NCBI GenBank assembly: GCA_028023455.1
Contig: JAQFVV010006270.1
Coordinates: forward strand, 4,302,834-4,366,833
Source: Epiperipatus broadwayi
Lineage: Eukaryota > Onychophora > Udeonychophora > Euonychophora > Peripatidae
Direction of reading: 5' to 3'
DNA: 64,000 nt
The notes under the pieces were generated by a model, which saw only the letters and a list, made by a program, of their open reading frames with translations, did not search any database and was not told the DNA's origin. Made by a program: the position numbers and the translations under genes. Positions within the stretch are counted from its first letter, which is position 1; each line of letters opens with the position of its first letter. Shown here one piece after another: positions 11,860 through 24,559 of the stretch.

Positions 11860-12750
11860 GTTATATCAACAATGTAATCACAAGTAAGCATAATTTCAAC
11901 TTTTATAAAAATGCTATATAAATATATGGCAGCTACTGAAATTACAAACGATTTCTACAGAAATTTTACCTTTTAATGAAAATTTTCATTTCACTTAATT
12001 TTGTTGAATGAATGAGAGGGTCCAGTTGTTGAGAGGACTCCCAGAGGTCTAAATCCTAGTTCTTTTGAGGGAGGGATCTGGGATGAGGGCGCTGTATTAC
12101 CAATGTTGGTTTTTCTCATTCACAAGATAGAAAAAATAGCGTTATTTATGGTGATTCTTTAACGTTATCGTTATGAGTGATTTTATCCATGTATTCTTGC
12201 AAAATAGGTCGCAGTTTCACCTCATGATTCTAATTGCAAGTGACCCATCTTATTGAATTTTATTACTTCCAATATTGCTATTGATAGGGTTGGCCTTTTT
12301 CTGTTCATGTGATTTTCATGATGGATTAGAATGGTTTTCAGCAGAGACATTTTGAAGCTTGGATTTTTTTCCCCTTGTTCTCCATAGTTTTTCCATAATT
12401 TTTCCAAAGTATTCAGGATTGCTCTCTTGTGAAGATATTCAAGGCCATTTGGAAGAACTGAACAGTAGATTGATTTAGTCCATATTTTATGTTATCTCCA
12501 AATGTTTTCCTATTTCTCAACTTTCCCAATATCATACTCCTAAAAGACTATTCATATTTGATTTCTAGACTTTACAAATAATTCCGAATTGTAACATTCA
12601 TTTGTCTTTAATGGTTAATACAAACCCTTTTCATATGTATCCTTCCCCCTTCACTATGTTGCTCCAGAATTTCATTTTTACCATTCTTTGTAAACCTCTT
12701 ATTTAACTATATTTGTACCTTTTTTTTTGATGAATAAACTTTCATCACTG
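11860..12750. other. No recognised features
   Basis: Includes a slightly GC-richer patch at 12000-12120 with no coding potential that I can support. Confidence 0.35.
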
Positions 12751-12751
12751 A

Positions 12752-13040
12752 GAATGTTCTTTTCATTGAATCCAATCAGATTATATACTCTCCTTTTCTT
12801 TTCTCACCAATCATATAGATAGATTCACATCTTTAACACCCACCGTTTCGACCATTTTTTTTCTGTAGTCATGTAATTTTATAGATCTTTGAAAATGATT
12901 ACAGAAAAAAGTGGTCGAAACATTGACTGTTTAAGATGTGACTATGTATATATGGTTGATGAGAAGAAATAAAGTTTTTAAAAAGAAAAGAAGGAGAGTA
13001 TATAATTTCATTGGATTCCATGAAAAGAACATTTATTGAT
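12752..13040. repeat. Inverted-repeat (foldback-like) element
   Basis: Outer arms GTTCTTTTCATTGAATCCAA and its reverse-complement counterpart near 13013-13032. Second-order arms carry TATACTCTCC/GGAGAGTATA, and the inner arms CCGTTTCGACCA near 12843 and TGGTCGAAAC near 12912. The arms pair along most of about 290 bp. Confidence 0.75.
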
Positions 13041-13045
13041 TATCG

Positions 13046-13734
13046 TAATTATTTTCTTTCTAAAGGCTGATATTTTTTCTTTTATTTTTTTAAATTTTCT
13101 TCAGTAACTGTTGTATTTTTCATTTAGTCACTTCAGGATTTCAGAATTCTAAATTTTACTGACGCAACTCTCTTTTCCTATTTCCCGCCAAACCTAAATT
13201 TCAATATCCTTTACGAATTTTTCTTATACTTGTTAACGTTTTGCTTAATGCAATATTATACTCTGGACTAAATATTTTAAAAGCTTCTTTCTTACTTTCG
13301 TTTTAATCCGCATTTAACTAATTTTATAAATATATAAAGCATTATTAACCTGTTCTGTAAGAACTGTCTCAATAATGAATCATTATTTTAAAATTTTTAT
13401 TATTTATTCATATAAATTTTAACATTGCATACATTTATCTTCATCTCAAATTTGTTACAAATATCGTTAATTTTATAGACTCGTATCAGCAACACCCCTC
13501 CTTCTTGCTACAATATTAATTCCATCTAAATTACAAGAAGAAAAAAGACAACCAACATCTTTGACTGATAATTCTTACTACATCAATTGTTTTAATAAAT
13601 AACTATTAAATTATCTTTAAAATATAAACAAAGTGTCACTTTTTTATTTTCTTTATTAAAAAGTAATACAAAAGGCAATTTCTTTTTTTAAAACTAAAGG
13701 CAATTTATTTTAATTTTAAAAACAGCCTGTATAT
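13046..13734. other. AT-rich DNA without recognised features
   Basis: No feature recognised. Confidence 0.35.
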
Positions 13735-14710
13735 CCAATCAAAGAATATTTCCATAATTATAGCTGTATATATTCTTACAATTACAGTTCTTACTTATGG
13801 ATCTACGACTTAGAAGAGCAATACAGAGACTTCAGACCACTCAAATAAGTATGGAGAGATGCATGTTATGAGTAACAAGAAGAGATCAAAAGCGCAATAC
13901 ATGGGTAAGAGAACAAACAGGTTTTACTGACCTGATTGAAAAAAATTAAAAGACTGAAGTGGAGTTGGGCTGGACATATTTCTAGAAGAGATGATAATAG
14001 ATGGACAATTGAAATCTTAAACTGGATTCCAAGAAATTGTAAAAGACCTAGAAAGAGACCATGTGTGAGATGGATGGATGAAATATGAAAGTGTGCAGGG
14101 GTGATGTGGAGAAGAGAAACTAAAGATCAGAGAAGATGGATTGAACTTGGAGAGACCTTCATCCTGTAGTGGATTGACAGTGGTTGATGATGATGATTTT
14201 ATTATTAAAATATTTTTTTTATTTTTTTTAAAAAATTTTTTCATACTTCTTATATTTCCCCAAAAAAAACATGAGTGGGTTTTAATCCCAACCAAAAAAT
14301 TTTTCCATATTTAAAGCTGTATATATGATAATAGAATCTTCATACATTTCAGTATCCTCAAAAAAAAAGGACCAATTGAATGATCATATTTCATGTGGCT
14401 TAGTAAAAACATGACTGGTTTATAATCCAATCAAAGAACATTTCCATATTTATAGCTATATATATCATAATAGAATCTTCATACATCTCGACATCCTCAA
14501 ACAAAGGACCAATTGAGTAATTATACTTTATATGGCTCAGTACAAATGTGACTGGTTTGGAGGCCAATCAAAAAATATTTCCATATTTATAGCTATATAT
14601 ATCATAATTGAATCTTCATACATCTTGGTATCATCAAACAAAGGACCTCAGTAAAAACATGACTGGTTTGGAGTGCAATCAAAGAATATTTCCATATTTA
14701 TAGCTGCTAT
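13735..14710 (+). repeat. Tandem array, unit about 137 bp, split by a LINE fragment
   Basis: The motif CCAATCAAAGAATATTTCC or a close variant starts at 13735, 14287, 14427, 14564 and 14676. Spacings of 140, 137 and 112 bp (the last with a deletion) show a tandem array; each unit also contains a TATAGCTGTATATAT-type segment and ATGACTGGTTT. The first unit is cut at about 13780 and the array resumes near 14215, on either side of a LINE 3' end. Confidence 0.8.
13785..14200 (+). pseudogene. LINE 3' end: reverse transcriptase C-terminal tail
   Basis: Plus-strand translation shows the conserved C-terminal tail of endonuclease/reverse-transcriptase LINEs: RLKWSWAGHISRRDDNRW, then IPRNCKRPRKRPCVRWMDEI, then RRWIELGETFIL with a stop in place of the next residue, followed by WIDSG and a GATGATGATGAT tail. 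Upstream TYGS and LR-TxxRAM-like segments are frameshifted. The region after the polymerase active site is intact enough to identify the clade as the RTE/BovB-like endonuclease-reverse transcriptase type, but the catalytic domain is absent: a 5'-truncated copy, as is usual for target-primed reverse transcription. Confidence 0.8.
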
Positions 14711-14819
14711 ATTCATTACTATCTCTGCTGCCCATCCATCCAAACCTCTTGCCTTTCCACCTTTCAGTTTCGTACCTGCCTCAGTTCATTTTCTGTAAAT
14801 TATATATTCCCATTACTCT

Positions 14820-16110
14820 ATGCTCTCATGTTTACTATCACTCTGTCTTTCACATGTAGCATCTTTTCTATATCCATTACATAATTGTTTAAGATTATCT
14901 CTAATTCCTCTTTAGAGCTACACTCTATTGCCTCATCATCTATTAATACTATTTCTATCTCCCCTACATTCTTTTTTTTTAATGTATTTTCAAAAATTTT
15001 TACTCCCATCTCTTCTACTTTTATTAATATCTTCCAACAGTTTATTATTCAATTTCATTCTCTCTCTCTCTCTAATTATCGATTTTAGCTAACTTCTTTT
15101 TTTCTAAGTACTTTTCCCATTTAGCATTAACATCTTTTTCACTTTCTTTGGTCTTAATAGACCCTTATATTCTCTGCATGCTTTTTTCCTCTCTTTTACA
15201 CTTTTACTAACTCTCACTTTCTTATTACTTTTATTCTTCTGAATATTCTCACCTAAAATCCTATTTGCAATTTTTTCTTTTCTATTTCATCACACCAATC
15301 CTTATACTCATCCACAACCAACTCTTCTATGGTTTCTTCAACTTTTATTTTATACTCTTCTAACTTATTCTTATCATTCACTCTCCATCCACATCTTTCA
15401 CTATTCTTTCTACTTTTATTACTATTTTTCATCACATTACTAACCATTTCTATTATAAAGAAGTTATGATCACTATAATCTACTCCCTCTTTATTATCAA
15501 ACACTTTAATTTTCCGTACTTTATTCATTCCCTCTTTCTCTACTAATACATAATATATTGTGTGGAATATATTATTTCTAGACCATGTATATTGTCCCTC
15601 ATAAATATTTGATAACTTTCCAGTGCTCAAATTCATTCTCTGACAAAAACTCTTCAAAGGCTGTCCATTCTTAATACCTGCATCATCAATTTCTTCAATA
15701 TACCTATTCATGTCCCCTATAACCATTATTCTCTTTCCCTTTTCTTTGAAACTCTGTATATCCTTAACTAAGCATTCATACATGCTACTGCTCCACTCCA
15801 TTATAATTTGACTATCTCCAGTGGCTATATATACTATAGCCACCATCCATTCTTGTCTTCCTAACCTTATCTCAAACCATAAATGTTTTTGATATTTAAC
15901 AGTATTTAAATATTTTTTTGACATATCTACACAACCATCCCTTTTTTCTTTTGTATTTATACCCTGCCATACCAAGTCTTCCAGAATAGGTTATTTTTCT
16001 TTTCTTAAATGTGTTTCCACAGCTGTTAATATCTCAAGCTCTTCATTTTTAATTACTTTGTTTAGTTCCAGAAACTTTCCCGGTCTCCTACCACCTTGCA
16101 TATTCAAATA
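14820..16110 (-). pseudogene. LINE apurinic-type endonuclease domain, nearly intact
   Basis: Minus strand. From 16110 the frame carries GKFLELNKVIKNEELEIL and VETHL (equivalent of the QETHL metal-site motif), then a stop near 15990. A 240-codon open stretch follows (15975-15253) with WFEIRLGRQEWMVAIVYIA, GDMNRYI (GDFN motif), YTWSRNN and DYSDHNFFI (SDH catalytic motif), the endonuclease/exonuclease/phosphatase signature of non-LTR retrotransposons that nick target DNA. A basic, lysine-rich linker continues to about 15120, then a 63-codon remnant at 14818-15009. The reverse transcriptase is missing downstream; the tandem array begins instead. Substitutions such as GDMN for GDFN and the internal stops argue against function. 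Confidence 0.82.
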
Positions 16111-16984
16111 GCAATTTTAATAATACAAAACCTGACATTGGATGGCCAAGATGCATCAGTCAATCTTTAAAAAATGTTCTAATTAACATGGTATGGCTTT
16201 TCAACGTTTTTTAAATCAGAATTTGTCAAAGATAGAAGAAACATTTTTGAAATATTGAAGACTCAAAATTTATTAACAGTCAATAATGATTATGAAGGAA
16301 GTGGAATAAAAAATTTACAAGTTTGTAATATCATTCATAAATGATACATTATTAATAGGATGGTAATGTTTTATCATAAATATAGATAACATAATTTGTG
16401 TTAGACTGATAACGGAAATTTGGTTCGGTATTTTTTTCTTAGTGCGTTGAAACCGCTTGAGGGCGTAATTTCTATACAAACGCACAGAAAAAACTACCAG
16501 ATGTTCTTTAATTATGATACGACTAATGATAGCATACTATAAATTTCTAATAAATATAGAAAAGATATTGAGGTATAAAATTTTCCAAGATAGTTTGTCA
16601 CTACTTAAATACAATAATGAGGAAAATATTAATTCACCATTAAAAATGTAAAGAACATAAACGATCTTGAATGCTTTCCTAAGATTGAAACTATTTTAAA
16701 GATATTTATAGTATAGCTTTCTAGTGCTAATAGTGAACGATTCTTATAGTTTTAAAACGAGTAACAAAAAATGATCTAAGAAATATTTTTAGTGCCACAT
16801 AAATAATTTATAAATAATGTCGATTGAAAAATTATATAAAACCAACTGTAGGATTATAATAAAATTACTGATAAATTTGTATTAAAAATATGAAAATTTC
16901 TGCTATAAAAATGTTTGTAATTATTTCGTAACTAAAAATACATAATTACATTATAATTATATGTTAGACTTTAAACGTTTTTTA
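16111..16984. other. AT-rich DNA; short inverted repeat near 16440-16490
   Basis: AGTGCGTTGAAACCGC and a later AACGCACAG can pair across about 40 bp. Otherwise no feature recognised. Confidence 0.35.
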
Positions 16985-17215
16985 GAAAAAGTCAAACATC
17001 ATTTAAACTTTTCAAATACATTCAACTGTCAGTAATAGCATACATATTAATCATAACATTTCAAGTAGTATTACTCTCCTCTCCTGCAGGTGTTTCTGAT
17101 CTAGCTAGTATCAACACTAAAGGAAATCAAACCTGGGACCTTTACATTTGTGAATTGCTCTAGTCAATTAGGCTATTCTGTCAAAAGGAGCAGTCAGCAG
17201 AAATTTCAAAATACT
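16985..17215 (-). repeat. tRNA-headed SINE, minus strand
   Basis: On the minus strand the head holds an A-box-like TAGCCTAATTGACTAGAGCA and a B-box-like GGTTTGATTTCC. These are followed by a body and a tail shared with copies at 51.1, 51.3, 54.1 and 55.1 kb (CTTGAAATGTTATG, then TACTGACAGTTGAATGTATT). The two boxes are at tRNA spacing, as for RNA polymerase III promoters. Confidence 0.75.
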
Positions 17216-18000
17216 TGTCTATGTGGGTCGTCTTGATTTCTCTACCTTTTTTAAGGATAAGGTTAATAATTAGTTTTTAAATTTTATGAATTATCGCAGT
17301 AGGTTTACTTGTAAGGTTGTTTGCCATTTGTGATATGAGCAGCTTCTTTGGCCTTTTTTCTCTGTTCAATATTTTTATCTTTTCTCAATCAAATTTATGT
17401 TCTTTGGTACATACATGGCTACTTCTTTAAAAATATGTTTCATCAGTTTATGTTCTTTTAATTGCTTTTTAATAATGTGATTGAACATCTTTCAACATTC
17501 ACATGATATTTCATAGATGAAGTTTTTGTTCTTCAGTTTGATGTTGTTTTTTAAGTTTTGATGCAATGTAAAACAAAACTCCATAATAAATGTTTAAGTA
17601 TACAATAGATGTAAATGTATATTATGAAGTTTTACAATCCTTCTGGGGGAAAAAAAAAAGATTATCCAATCTCATCTTGAAATTTATATAATGAATATAG
17701 AAAAAAAAAGATATTAGGGAGAATGAGATCAAAATTACAGAGACATATAATAAAGGAAATATATTTATAGAGAGTGAATTGATTGGCAAACTAAAATGAA
17801 AGCTGAGAGTTGTAGACAATAGAAAGAAATTGATTGTTGATTCTGGGAGATATGATTAAATCAGTTTTATTAAAATATTTTAATGATTAATACAAATACA
17901 GAAATACCAGATAATAGAACAATTAGGCTAATTGATATTAGATTAAGTGGAATAACTTAAGTGCTTTATAAAATATTTGCTAATGTGTTGGTTGACAAAT
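17216..18000. other. AT-rich DNA without recognised features
   Basis: No feature recognised. Confidence 0.35.
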
Positions 18001-18327
18001 ATATATATATAATACAATATTTTTGGGTATGAACCGTGTATTATTTTGCATTACAATCCGATATTTTGATGGATTAACAACCGCCATTATCAAGGTTAAA
18101 AATATTGTATTATCGACATCATATAACCATGAAAACATTAAATATTATATATATATGAATGACAGGAACATAATTGGAAAAATTCATAGAGGGTATAGAC
18201 TTTATCAATATATTGAAGCAGTCAATCTTAGCTTAAGATTGAGCTTCATAGTTCCATCTATTAACCTGTGTTTAAACCCTATATCCCATCCCGCTCCTTT
18301 GGTCGTGTATGTATATTTTATGTATAC

Positions 18328-18442
18328 ATTTGAGATGCGCACCTACATTATAAAATTTTAACTTTTAAATTAATATTTTTATTATTATTAATTTTATGAC
18401 TATTAATTCTTTTTATTAAAATACATAGGTGCGGCTCAAATA
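18328..18442. repeat. Inverted repeat
   Basis: ATTTGAGATGCGCACCTA at about 18328 and TAGGTGCGGCTCAAAT at about 18426 are near reverse complements across an AT-rich spacer. A smaller palindrome, TCTTAGCTTAAGA, lies at about 18227. The 18020-18360 frame over this region is not recognised. Confidence 0.55.
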
Positions 18443-18444
18443 TA

Positions 18445-20005
18445 TATATATATATAGGAGCAAAATACTAACAAAATATTGATTTTTTTTTGTAAATATT
18501 TTATTATATGTCATTTGTACAACTTTTTCTTTTTAAAGTATTTTTTCTTTTAAACTGTATATTATGTAAAATCCAATATAGAAGATGCTACAGTTGATTG
18601 TCTAAAAATAATTAAAGGGTTGGAAACACTATTGTTTTAATCTGGGGAAGGTATTTTTAATTAAAGTTTTTACTTAAAAGGGGATTAAGATTAGAGATAC
18701 TTTTGTTATAAACATTTTGTCAAATCTCTTTCTAATCTGGAAATAGATTTGAATTTATTTTTGGACATTATCTTACTGTTGCATCTTCAAAAACAATTGA
18801 TAAAGAAAAAGTATAAAATGGCTGTATTTTGAGTGACAGATTAGATTAGCTACGATTGAGAGAACTGATTGTAAACATATTACACGTCGCTTGAAACTTA
18901 AAATGATGTAGTAGTAAATCCACCACACTTCTCAGCCCTGTTGGGTCATCATCTTTTGTGGCTGTACCATCCTGCTGCCCAAGAGTGAAATAAAAGCCCG
19001 ACCTAAGAATTTTAGAATGCTAATAGAAGCTTGCTGCCACCGAAGAACTTTCATTTCAATTGCCGTGCACGTGCAATATTTTAAATTGAACTCTTAAAAC
19101 TGCAAGGTAACTTTTCAAGCCGTCACCACAAACTAAATCTAGCCTAAATAATCTATCAAGATTTCTTCTAATGTATTATTTAACTTTGTTTTTGTTTTAA
19201 TATGTAATTTGCTCTTAAGTAATTCCTATAAATTTAATTCTCTCTTATATGCTCTTAACTTTCCTTAACTTTGGTGCTGTCATTTATTTATATGTATTTA
19301 TTATTTGATTTATATATCTGCTTGCTTATCAATATGCCAATTTCCAGCAACCTGGCGAACTTAATTTCTATAATCCTTTTTGTTTTTCAATTAAATCTCC
19401 ATTAATTAAGGTTTTTAACATTCCCTCAATATATTATATGATATATGTTCGCCAGTCTGTTTTTTTCGAATCAACATTTTATGTTGGTTTATTATAAAAA
19501 TATATTTCTTCAACTCTGGATTTTCTACCGGCATAAATCCAGAACTTAAGCTAATTAACGCTTTGAAATCTTTGTTTATTTTGTTTTTTTATTAAATTCT
19601 GAAAGAGTGACCCATTAATTATTTTCTATATAACTGCTTTTTTTTATTTACTCTTAAAATATAAGTTTAAATATTCCAGTCACTATAAAAACCATGAAGG
19701 TGGGATTGAATTATTTTAAATATCAGAAAAGGAAAAGGGGGTAAATTTTAATATTTTACTATTTTAGTTATTAAGTAAATCTTAATGTTTCTTTTACTAG
19801 ATAAAATCTTAACGTATATTTATTTAGGAAAATCTTTCTCTATATATATTATAACTGCATAGCATATTATTTGTCTAAATTATAGTACTCAAACAAGGGT
19901 CATTCATTTTAAAGCAGTAAAATTTATTCAATGTCATTAGTAACATTTATCATTACTGTGTTACTGACATTTGGCTATCTTTGTATATAGATATATTACG
20001 TACTT
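18445..20005. other. AT-rich DNA; GC-richer block 18880-19120 of unknown nature
   Basis: The block could be an old LTR or repeat fragment. CTGGCGAAC (19353) and GTTCGCCAG (19448) are complementary. No coding sequence is supported. Confidence 0.3.
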
Positions 20006-20009
20006 CTAG

Positions 20010-20100
20010 TCTTCTAATCTGGGGGTTGTGACAGGTTTGAACCCATAGATTTCTTCTCATATCTCATTCCGTAGATAGTTGAGCTATCGGAAACCACATT
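20010..20100 (-). repeat. tRNA-derived SINE head, minus strand
   Basis: On the minus strand an A-box-like GATAGCTCAACTATCTACG and a B-box GGGTTCAAACC lie at tRNA spacing. The 3' body is not recognisable. It is not a functional tRNA: no acceptor stem pairing was found. Confidence 0.55.
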
Positions 20101-20112
20101 TATGTTGTATAA

Positions 20113-20305
20113 AAATGCCTCTGGTGGTAATCCAGTAAGTTTGGCACACACTATGCATATCTACTTTCTTCATATAAAAGGGACTCTGGCAGTGATCCCT
20201 AAGTCTGGCACATGGTCTGCTCATCCACTTTCTTCGTACAAAAAAGCCTGCGCATCGGCGATGACCATGACATGCCTATCCACTTCGTTTTTGTTTAGAA
20301 GCATG
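20113..20305 (+). repeat. Degenerate tandem repeat, unit about 66 bp, three copies
   Basis: Units start near 20113, 20179 and 20244 and share CCACTTTCTTC-like and TGGCACA-like segments. The 76-codon frame across it is a product of the repeat. Confidence 0.65.
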
Positions 20306-21990
20306 ACTTTTCCTGTTATTTCTTGGTTATAATGTCAGCACCACAAACTTCTTCGTATATTTATTTCTTTTGCTTCATGACCCAGTTTTAATGCTCTAAT
20401 ATTAAAATTGTGCTCTGCTTAAAATATATATATAAATGCCAACTACTTCTAGTTTTATTAATTAAATTTATTTCAGTCTTATACAATCCCACCATCGTAA
20501 CTTATTTCTGTATTTAAGAGTATCTATTTGCCTTGGGGAAAATAAAGCATTCTTACCAGCGCTAATTAACAGAAGTTTCATTAAATATTTTGTCATATAA
20601 TCAAATGTCATTTTCAAATATGTTTTCAAATGTATTTTATTTATTTTCACAACCTCAGTGGCATGAAAATAGTTTGTATTATATCTGTAATGAATCTCAG
20701 AATGCTCCCCGAAGTAATATGTTAGTCACCATGTTTCAGAACCGTAAATCAAAGCGTTAATGGCAATATTTTGTAATTCTTTGTAATAGTTGATTGGCAT
20801 CTTAATATTGGACCCACCAAAAATGTGTGCTTATTTATCATATATTATTTAGCTAATAAAGAGCATATGAGAAATAATAGCGTGAATGACACTATGTAAT
20901 CATCTACCGATTGCTCATTCATGCACATACTAATGTTTGCAATTAACTTATAAATGTATAATAATTTGTCAGTATATTAAACTATATTTTATTGTCTAAC
21001 TTATTTGAGTAGTTCGAATTCCTCTTTTCTCCACTTTCAAAAGTACAGCCATACTTATATATATTTTAGTTTAGTCATAGTAATAGATGTCTCATTGTCT
21101 TCTCCGCTTTGCTAGTTGGTCGGATTAAAATTAATTCTCATGTGCCATCACTATTATGTGAATCATTAGGTGTTAGATCTGGGGCTTAGAGAGAGGGTTC
21201 GAATTCAGCCTGGTCCCTGACCTAAATCTCAGACTTGACTGGCCTTGAAGTACATTTTGTGAGTTCCAGCTCATGTTAGATGGATAAACATGTTTTGACC
21301 GGTACAATATAACAGTGTTTTTCAGTGAAAAGATGACTGATTTAGATGCCTATAGTGCAATTACTGAATGGATACATGTTACATAGCAACATAATTTAGC
21401 TATTTACTGCAAAATTTATAAAGTGTTAACATGTTTTGATCATAGTTACTTCATGAGATGAGTCCATGTTTCATTTCTTCATGGATCATTTTCAATGCTT
21501 TCCCTACCATCAACAATTTCTTAAAATCATTCTTGCAATTCATGATTTCATTATGTTTTAGTAGTAATAAACAATATTTAATGTTGCATGTTAATCTATT
21601 ATGAATTGAGTTGTAAAATAGACTGTCACATTTCATGTTGTAACTTGTGATCTAGATATACTTGCGACTTAACATTTTTGTGATGTGTAACTAAACTGTG
21701 TTGCTATGCAAGACATACATTCAATCAAAACTGTCACTATAGGCAGTTTGCAGAGTAGAACACATTTTGTAGTATAATTCATTTATGATTTCGTAAATGA
21801 TAGAAATAAGTAAGAAAAGGGATACATTTTTGTGTACGGCTTTTATGGACATACAAAAGACATCCGAGTAAATAAAAATAGTCTGTAGATAGGTTTGCCA
21901 AAAATAAGTAGGTGGAGCATTAGTGGAACTTCTTAACAAATGATGTAAAAATGATTAACTATCAATTAGAAATATAGGCTGTTTTATGTT
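20306..21990. other. AT-rich DNA; weak B-box near 21217
   Basis: GGGTTCGAATTC at about 21216 is a good B-box but no convincing A-box precedes it. Nothing else recognised. Confidence 0.3.
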
Positions 21991-23144
21991 ACTATACTAT
22001 TTTCTTTATATTTAAAAGAAGTAGATTGAGCAATATAAGAATAGGAAATTAAAAGGAGCTATTAAAATACCATTAATAGATATTAATAAGCCATTGTTTA
22101 TTTTACCCATTTTTAATGGGATATGTTTTTGTGTGCAGGAACTAAATAAGATATGGGAATTATTTTAAGGTGGGTAAGGAAACAAGGATTGTATTAATTA
22201 GAAGAAGGAAAAAAAAAGAAGAATGATAATAATACCAGAAATTATTTTTTTGGAAGAGATAAATATGAGAAAGATAAACAAATATAATTATTTAGAGTCA
22301 TTTTGAATAATCTAGGAGATTATTTGGACAATTGAGAAATGAACTTGGTTCATGATGCAGAAAATTAAAAAAAAAAATAGTAAAGAAATTAATGCTTTTA
22401 TAAAAGGTATGATACAGTAAGAATTCTGTCACTATTGTTATTATTAAAAGGATATTAGAAATTCTATAAAAAATTCAAAAAAGAAGTAGGAAAACATACT
22501 TTGAAAGCAGATATGTAAATAGCAAAAAAAATACTTCAATAATAGTGAAATTTTTATATGAAAATGCAAAAAAAAAAATTGTTGGGTGAGTTGCAGTTTA
22601 TATGTAATAATGGAGTAGTTAAAATATTTTTAAATTACGTTTTTTTAAAATAACAAAGCAGCAAGCTGAATAAAAAAGATAATGAGAAGTAGGATATGCC
22701 AAGAAATTTGACAAAGGCTTTATGGTATAGAAAGTGGGACATATGTATTTTTAATTACTATTGTAATAATGATAGTAACAGGTGAACATTATTATTAATA
22801 AAATGCTTTATTAATGCTAAATTAAAACACCAATTATTTTTTATTTGAAAGCAACATTTACCCCAAAACTTCAGAAAATATAAAATCACCGCTCCCCTTC
22901 CACCCACAGTGAATTTTGATTGAACTAGTTACACCAAATAATCAGACATATAAACCATCTCAAATATTCTTAGACCTTTGTTTTATATGTCTAAACAAAT
23001 TTATATCTAATAAATTATCTTAAATCTAAACTGTATTTGTCATTAAAAAAAGCACTTTCAGTATAATAGATAAAATAAAGTGCATAGGGATAACAGTGGA
23101 TAAAAACAATAAAAATAAGTATATATATAAATAAACAGATTATT

Positions 23145-23636
23145 CAAAAAGGCAAAACTCTCCATACAATAGTGCTACTCAGTGCAAGCCAGATTAATCA
23201 ATGGATGCAGATTTGTATGTAAAATTCCTGTCTAATGCCTACTCATCCAATATCCACGGACTAGTTTCTAGCTTGTGGCTTTCATCAGTAAAGAGCCTTG
23301 GATCTGAGAGCACTCCACTGCTAGGATCTAATGCAGCTCTCCAGCCACATCTTTTACCTTCTTAGCTAACTATAAAGCTTTGAGTCTAAAATGGAAACAC
23401 AAGAATGCTGTCCATTCAAGCCCATTAGCTCCTCACTGATGAAAGCCACAAGCTAGAAACTAGCCTGGGAATACTGAATGGGTAGGTACTAGGTAGGAAT
23501 TTTATACACAAACCTTTCTGCATCCATTGATTGCTCTGGCTTACACTGAGTGGCGCTACTATATGGAGAGTTTTGCTTCTGGGTAAACAGCTTGGGTAAG
23601 TATAAATAATGGTGATCATGTGATGCTGAGTGGTTT
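23145..23636. mobile_element. Family-1 hammerhead element, 492-bp inverted dimer
   Basis: Flanked by a perfect 12-bp duplication AAACAGATTATT (23133-23144 and 23637-23648). Length and inverted-dimer organisation are identical to the element at 718-1209. The left arm carries a minus-strand hammerhead at 23253-23294 with helix II AGC/GCU but a mutated helix I. The right arm carries a plus-strand hammerhead at 23430-23470. Confidence 0.87.
23430..23470 (+). ncRNA. Hammerhead motif (family 1), mutated cleavage triplet
   Basis: Helix I UCCUCA, CUGAUGA at 23436-23442, helix II AGC/GCU around CACAA (fully paired), GAAA. The triplet is GCC instead of GUC, which should block cleavage. Confidence 0.6.
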
Positions 23637-24129
23637 AAACAGATTATTAGAAATGAACCATTCTATGATAATGGCGAAAAAAATAGCCTGTTTATTGAAG
23701 CTTATGTGGGAGCAATTGCAATAAAATAATATAAATTGAATATTTCTTAATTTGATTTGTAATTTTAATAAGAAAAACAAGGAAAAGATTAGCCATTTAT
23801 TATTAGAATATAAATTGTTACAATAAGCAGGGGGGGGGCATAAATTACATGAATATGCAAAAAGTAAAGTTTTGGTATCTACGATAAAATTAGATAAAAA
23901 TAATTTTAAATTAAATTAGTGGATGGACCAATATAATACTACAGAAATAGGATTTTTTAAAAAAAATAGATTTAAAGCTTTAGAGGCTACGTTGTTAAAC
24001 AATGACAAATGGAGAAATATGGTGGCCAACAGATTTGTTAAGCCTTAGTGGCCAAGATATTTCTGATTTCAAATAAATAAACAAATAAAGATTAAATAGA
24101 TATCTGACTAAAAAGAGAAAAGAAGTGTG

Positions 24130-24300
24130 GCTACAATTAATTGTCAGTAAAAAAAAGGATTACCTTCTGAGTCGTATTCTTAGGAATTCTCTCTATAAAG
24201 GTAGTCGGCTCAGTTAACAATTCTTTTTTTTTTTTAATTTATAAGATAAGCTGGCCCAGAGTTCGTGTCCCGGTCAACGCTTAGACATATAAAAAAAAAA
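24130..24300 (+). repeat. Degenerate tRNA-like SINE with A tail
   Basis: CAGAGTTCGTGTCCCGGTCA followed by ACGC, GACATATA and an A run is shared with the copy at 44205-44295, whose A-box half is better preserved. Confidence 0.5.
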
Positions 24301-24419
24301 CTCGAAGTTTAAAAAAAAATTTAAAAAGATTACAAACTTTCTATATAAAAGCAATTATTACATTTATTTCAATCATAAAAAAATAAGAACATATCTGAAT
24401 GAGCTGATATTTAAACAAT

Positions 24420-24495
24420 CAATGTTATGTTAATGTTGTGTTTGGTTAGGCTTACAGGTTCGGTTCCAAACCAACAGATGCAAAAAAAACCCAAT
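24420..24495 (+). repeat. tRNA-like B-box with A-rich tail
   Basis: AGGTTCGGTTCC at about 24457 followed by an A run. Possible SINE remnant; no clear A-box. Confidence 0.3.
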
Positions 24496-24559
24496 ATGTA
24501 CAATTTATTAGTACTAAAAATATACACACTTGTTAGTTAAACAATAATATACATATATT

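Larger units (their letters stand above)
22000..24070 (+). pseudogene. Heavily decayed LINE fragments, interrupted by a family-1 element
   Basis: A purine-rich plus-strand region with scattered reminders of non-LTR polymerase, such as an INKYNYLE-like match to the KYLG motif near 22275, and AT-rich lysine-rich frames. No frame stays open. The 23145-23636 hammerhead element is inserted in it. The LINE call is weak and rests on resemblance to the better preserved copies. Confidence 0.3.

Noticed and set aside
13735-14710. CRISPR-like array
   Set aside because: Units are long, adjacent and diverged, without unique spacers, and the sequence is eukaryotic transposon-rich DNA.
15253-15975. A host endonuclease gene
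   Set aside because: The motif order and the LINE-type linker, the stop within the N-terminal part and the repeat context identify a retrotransposon remnant.
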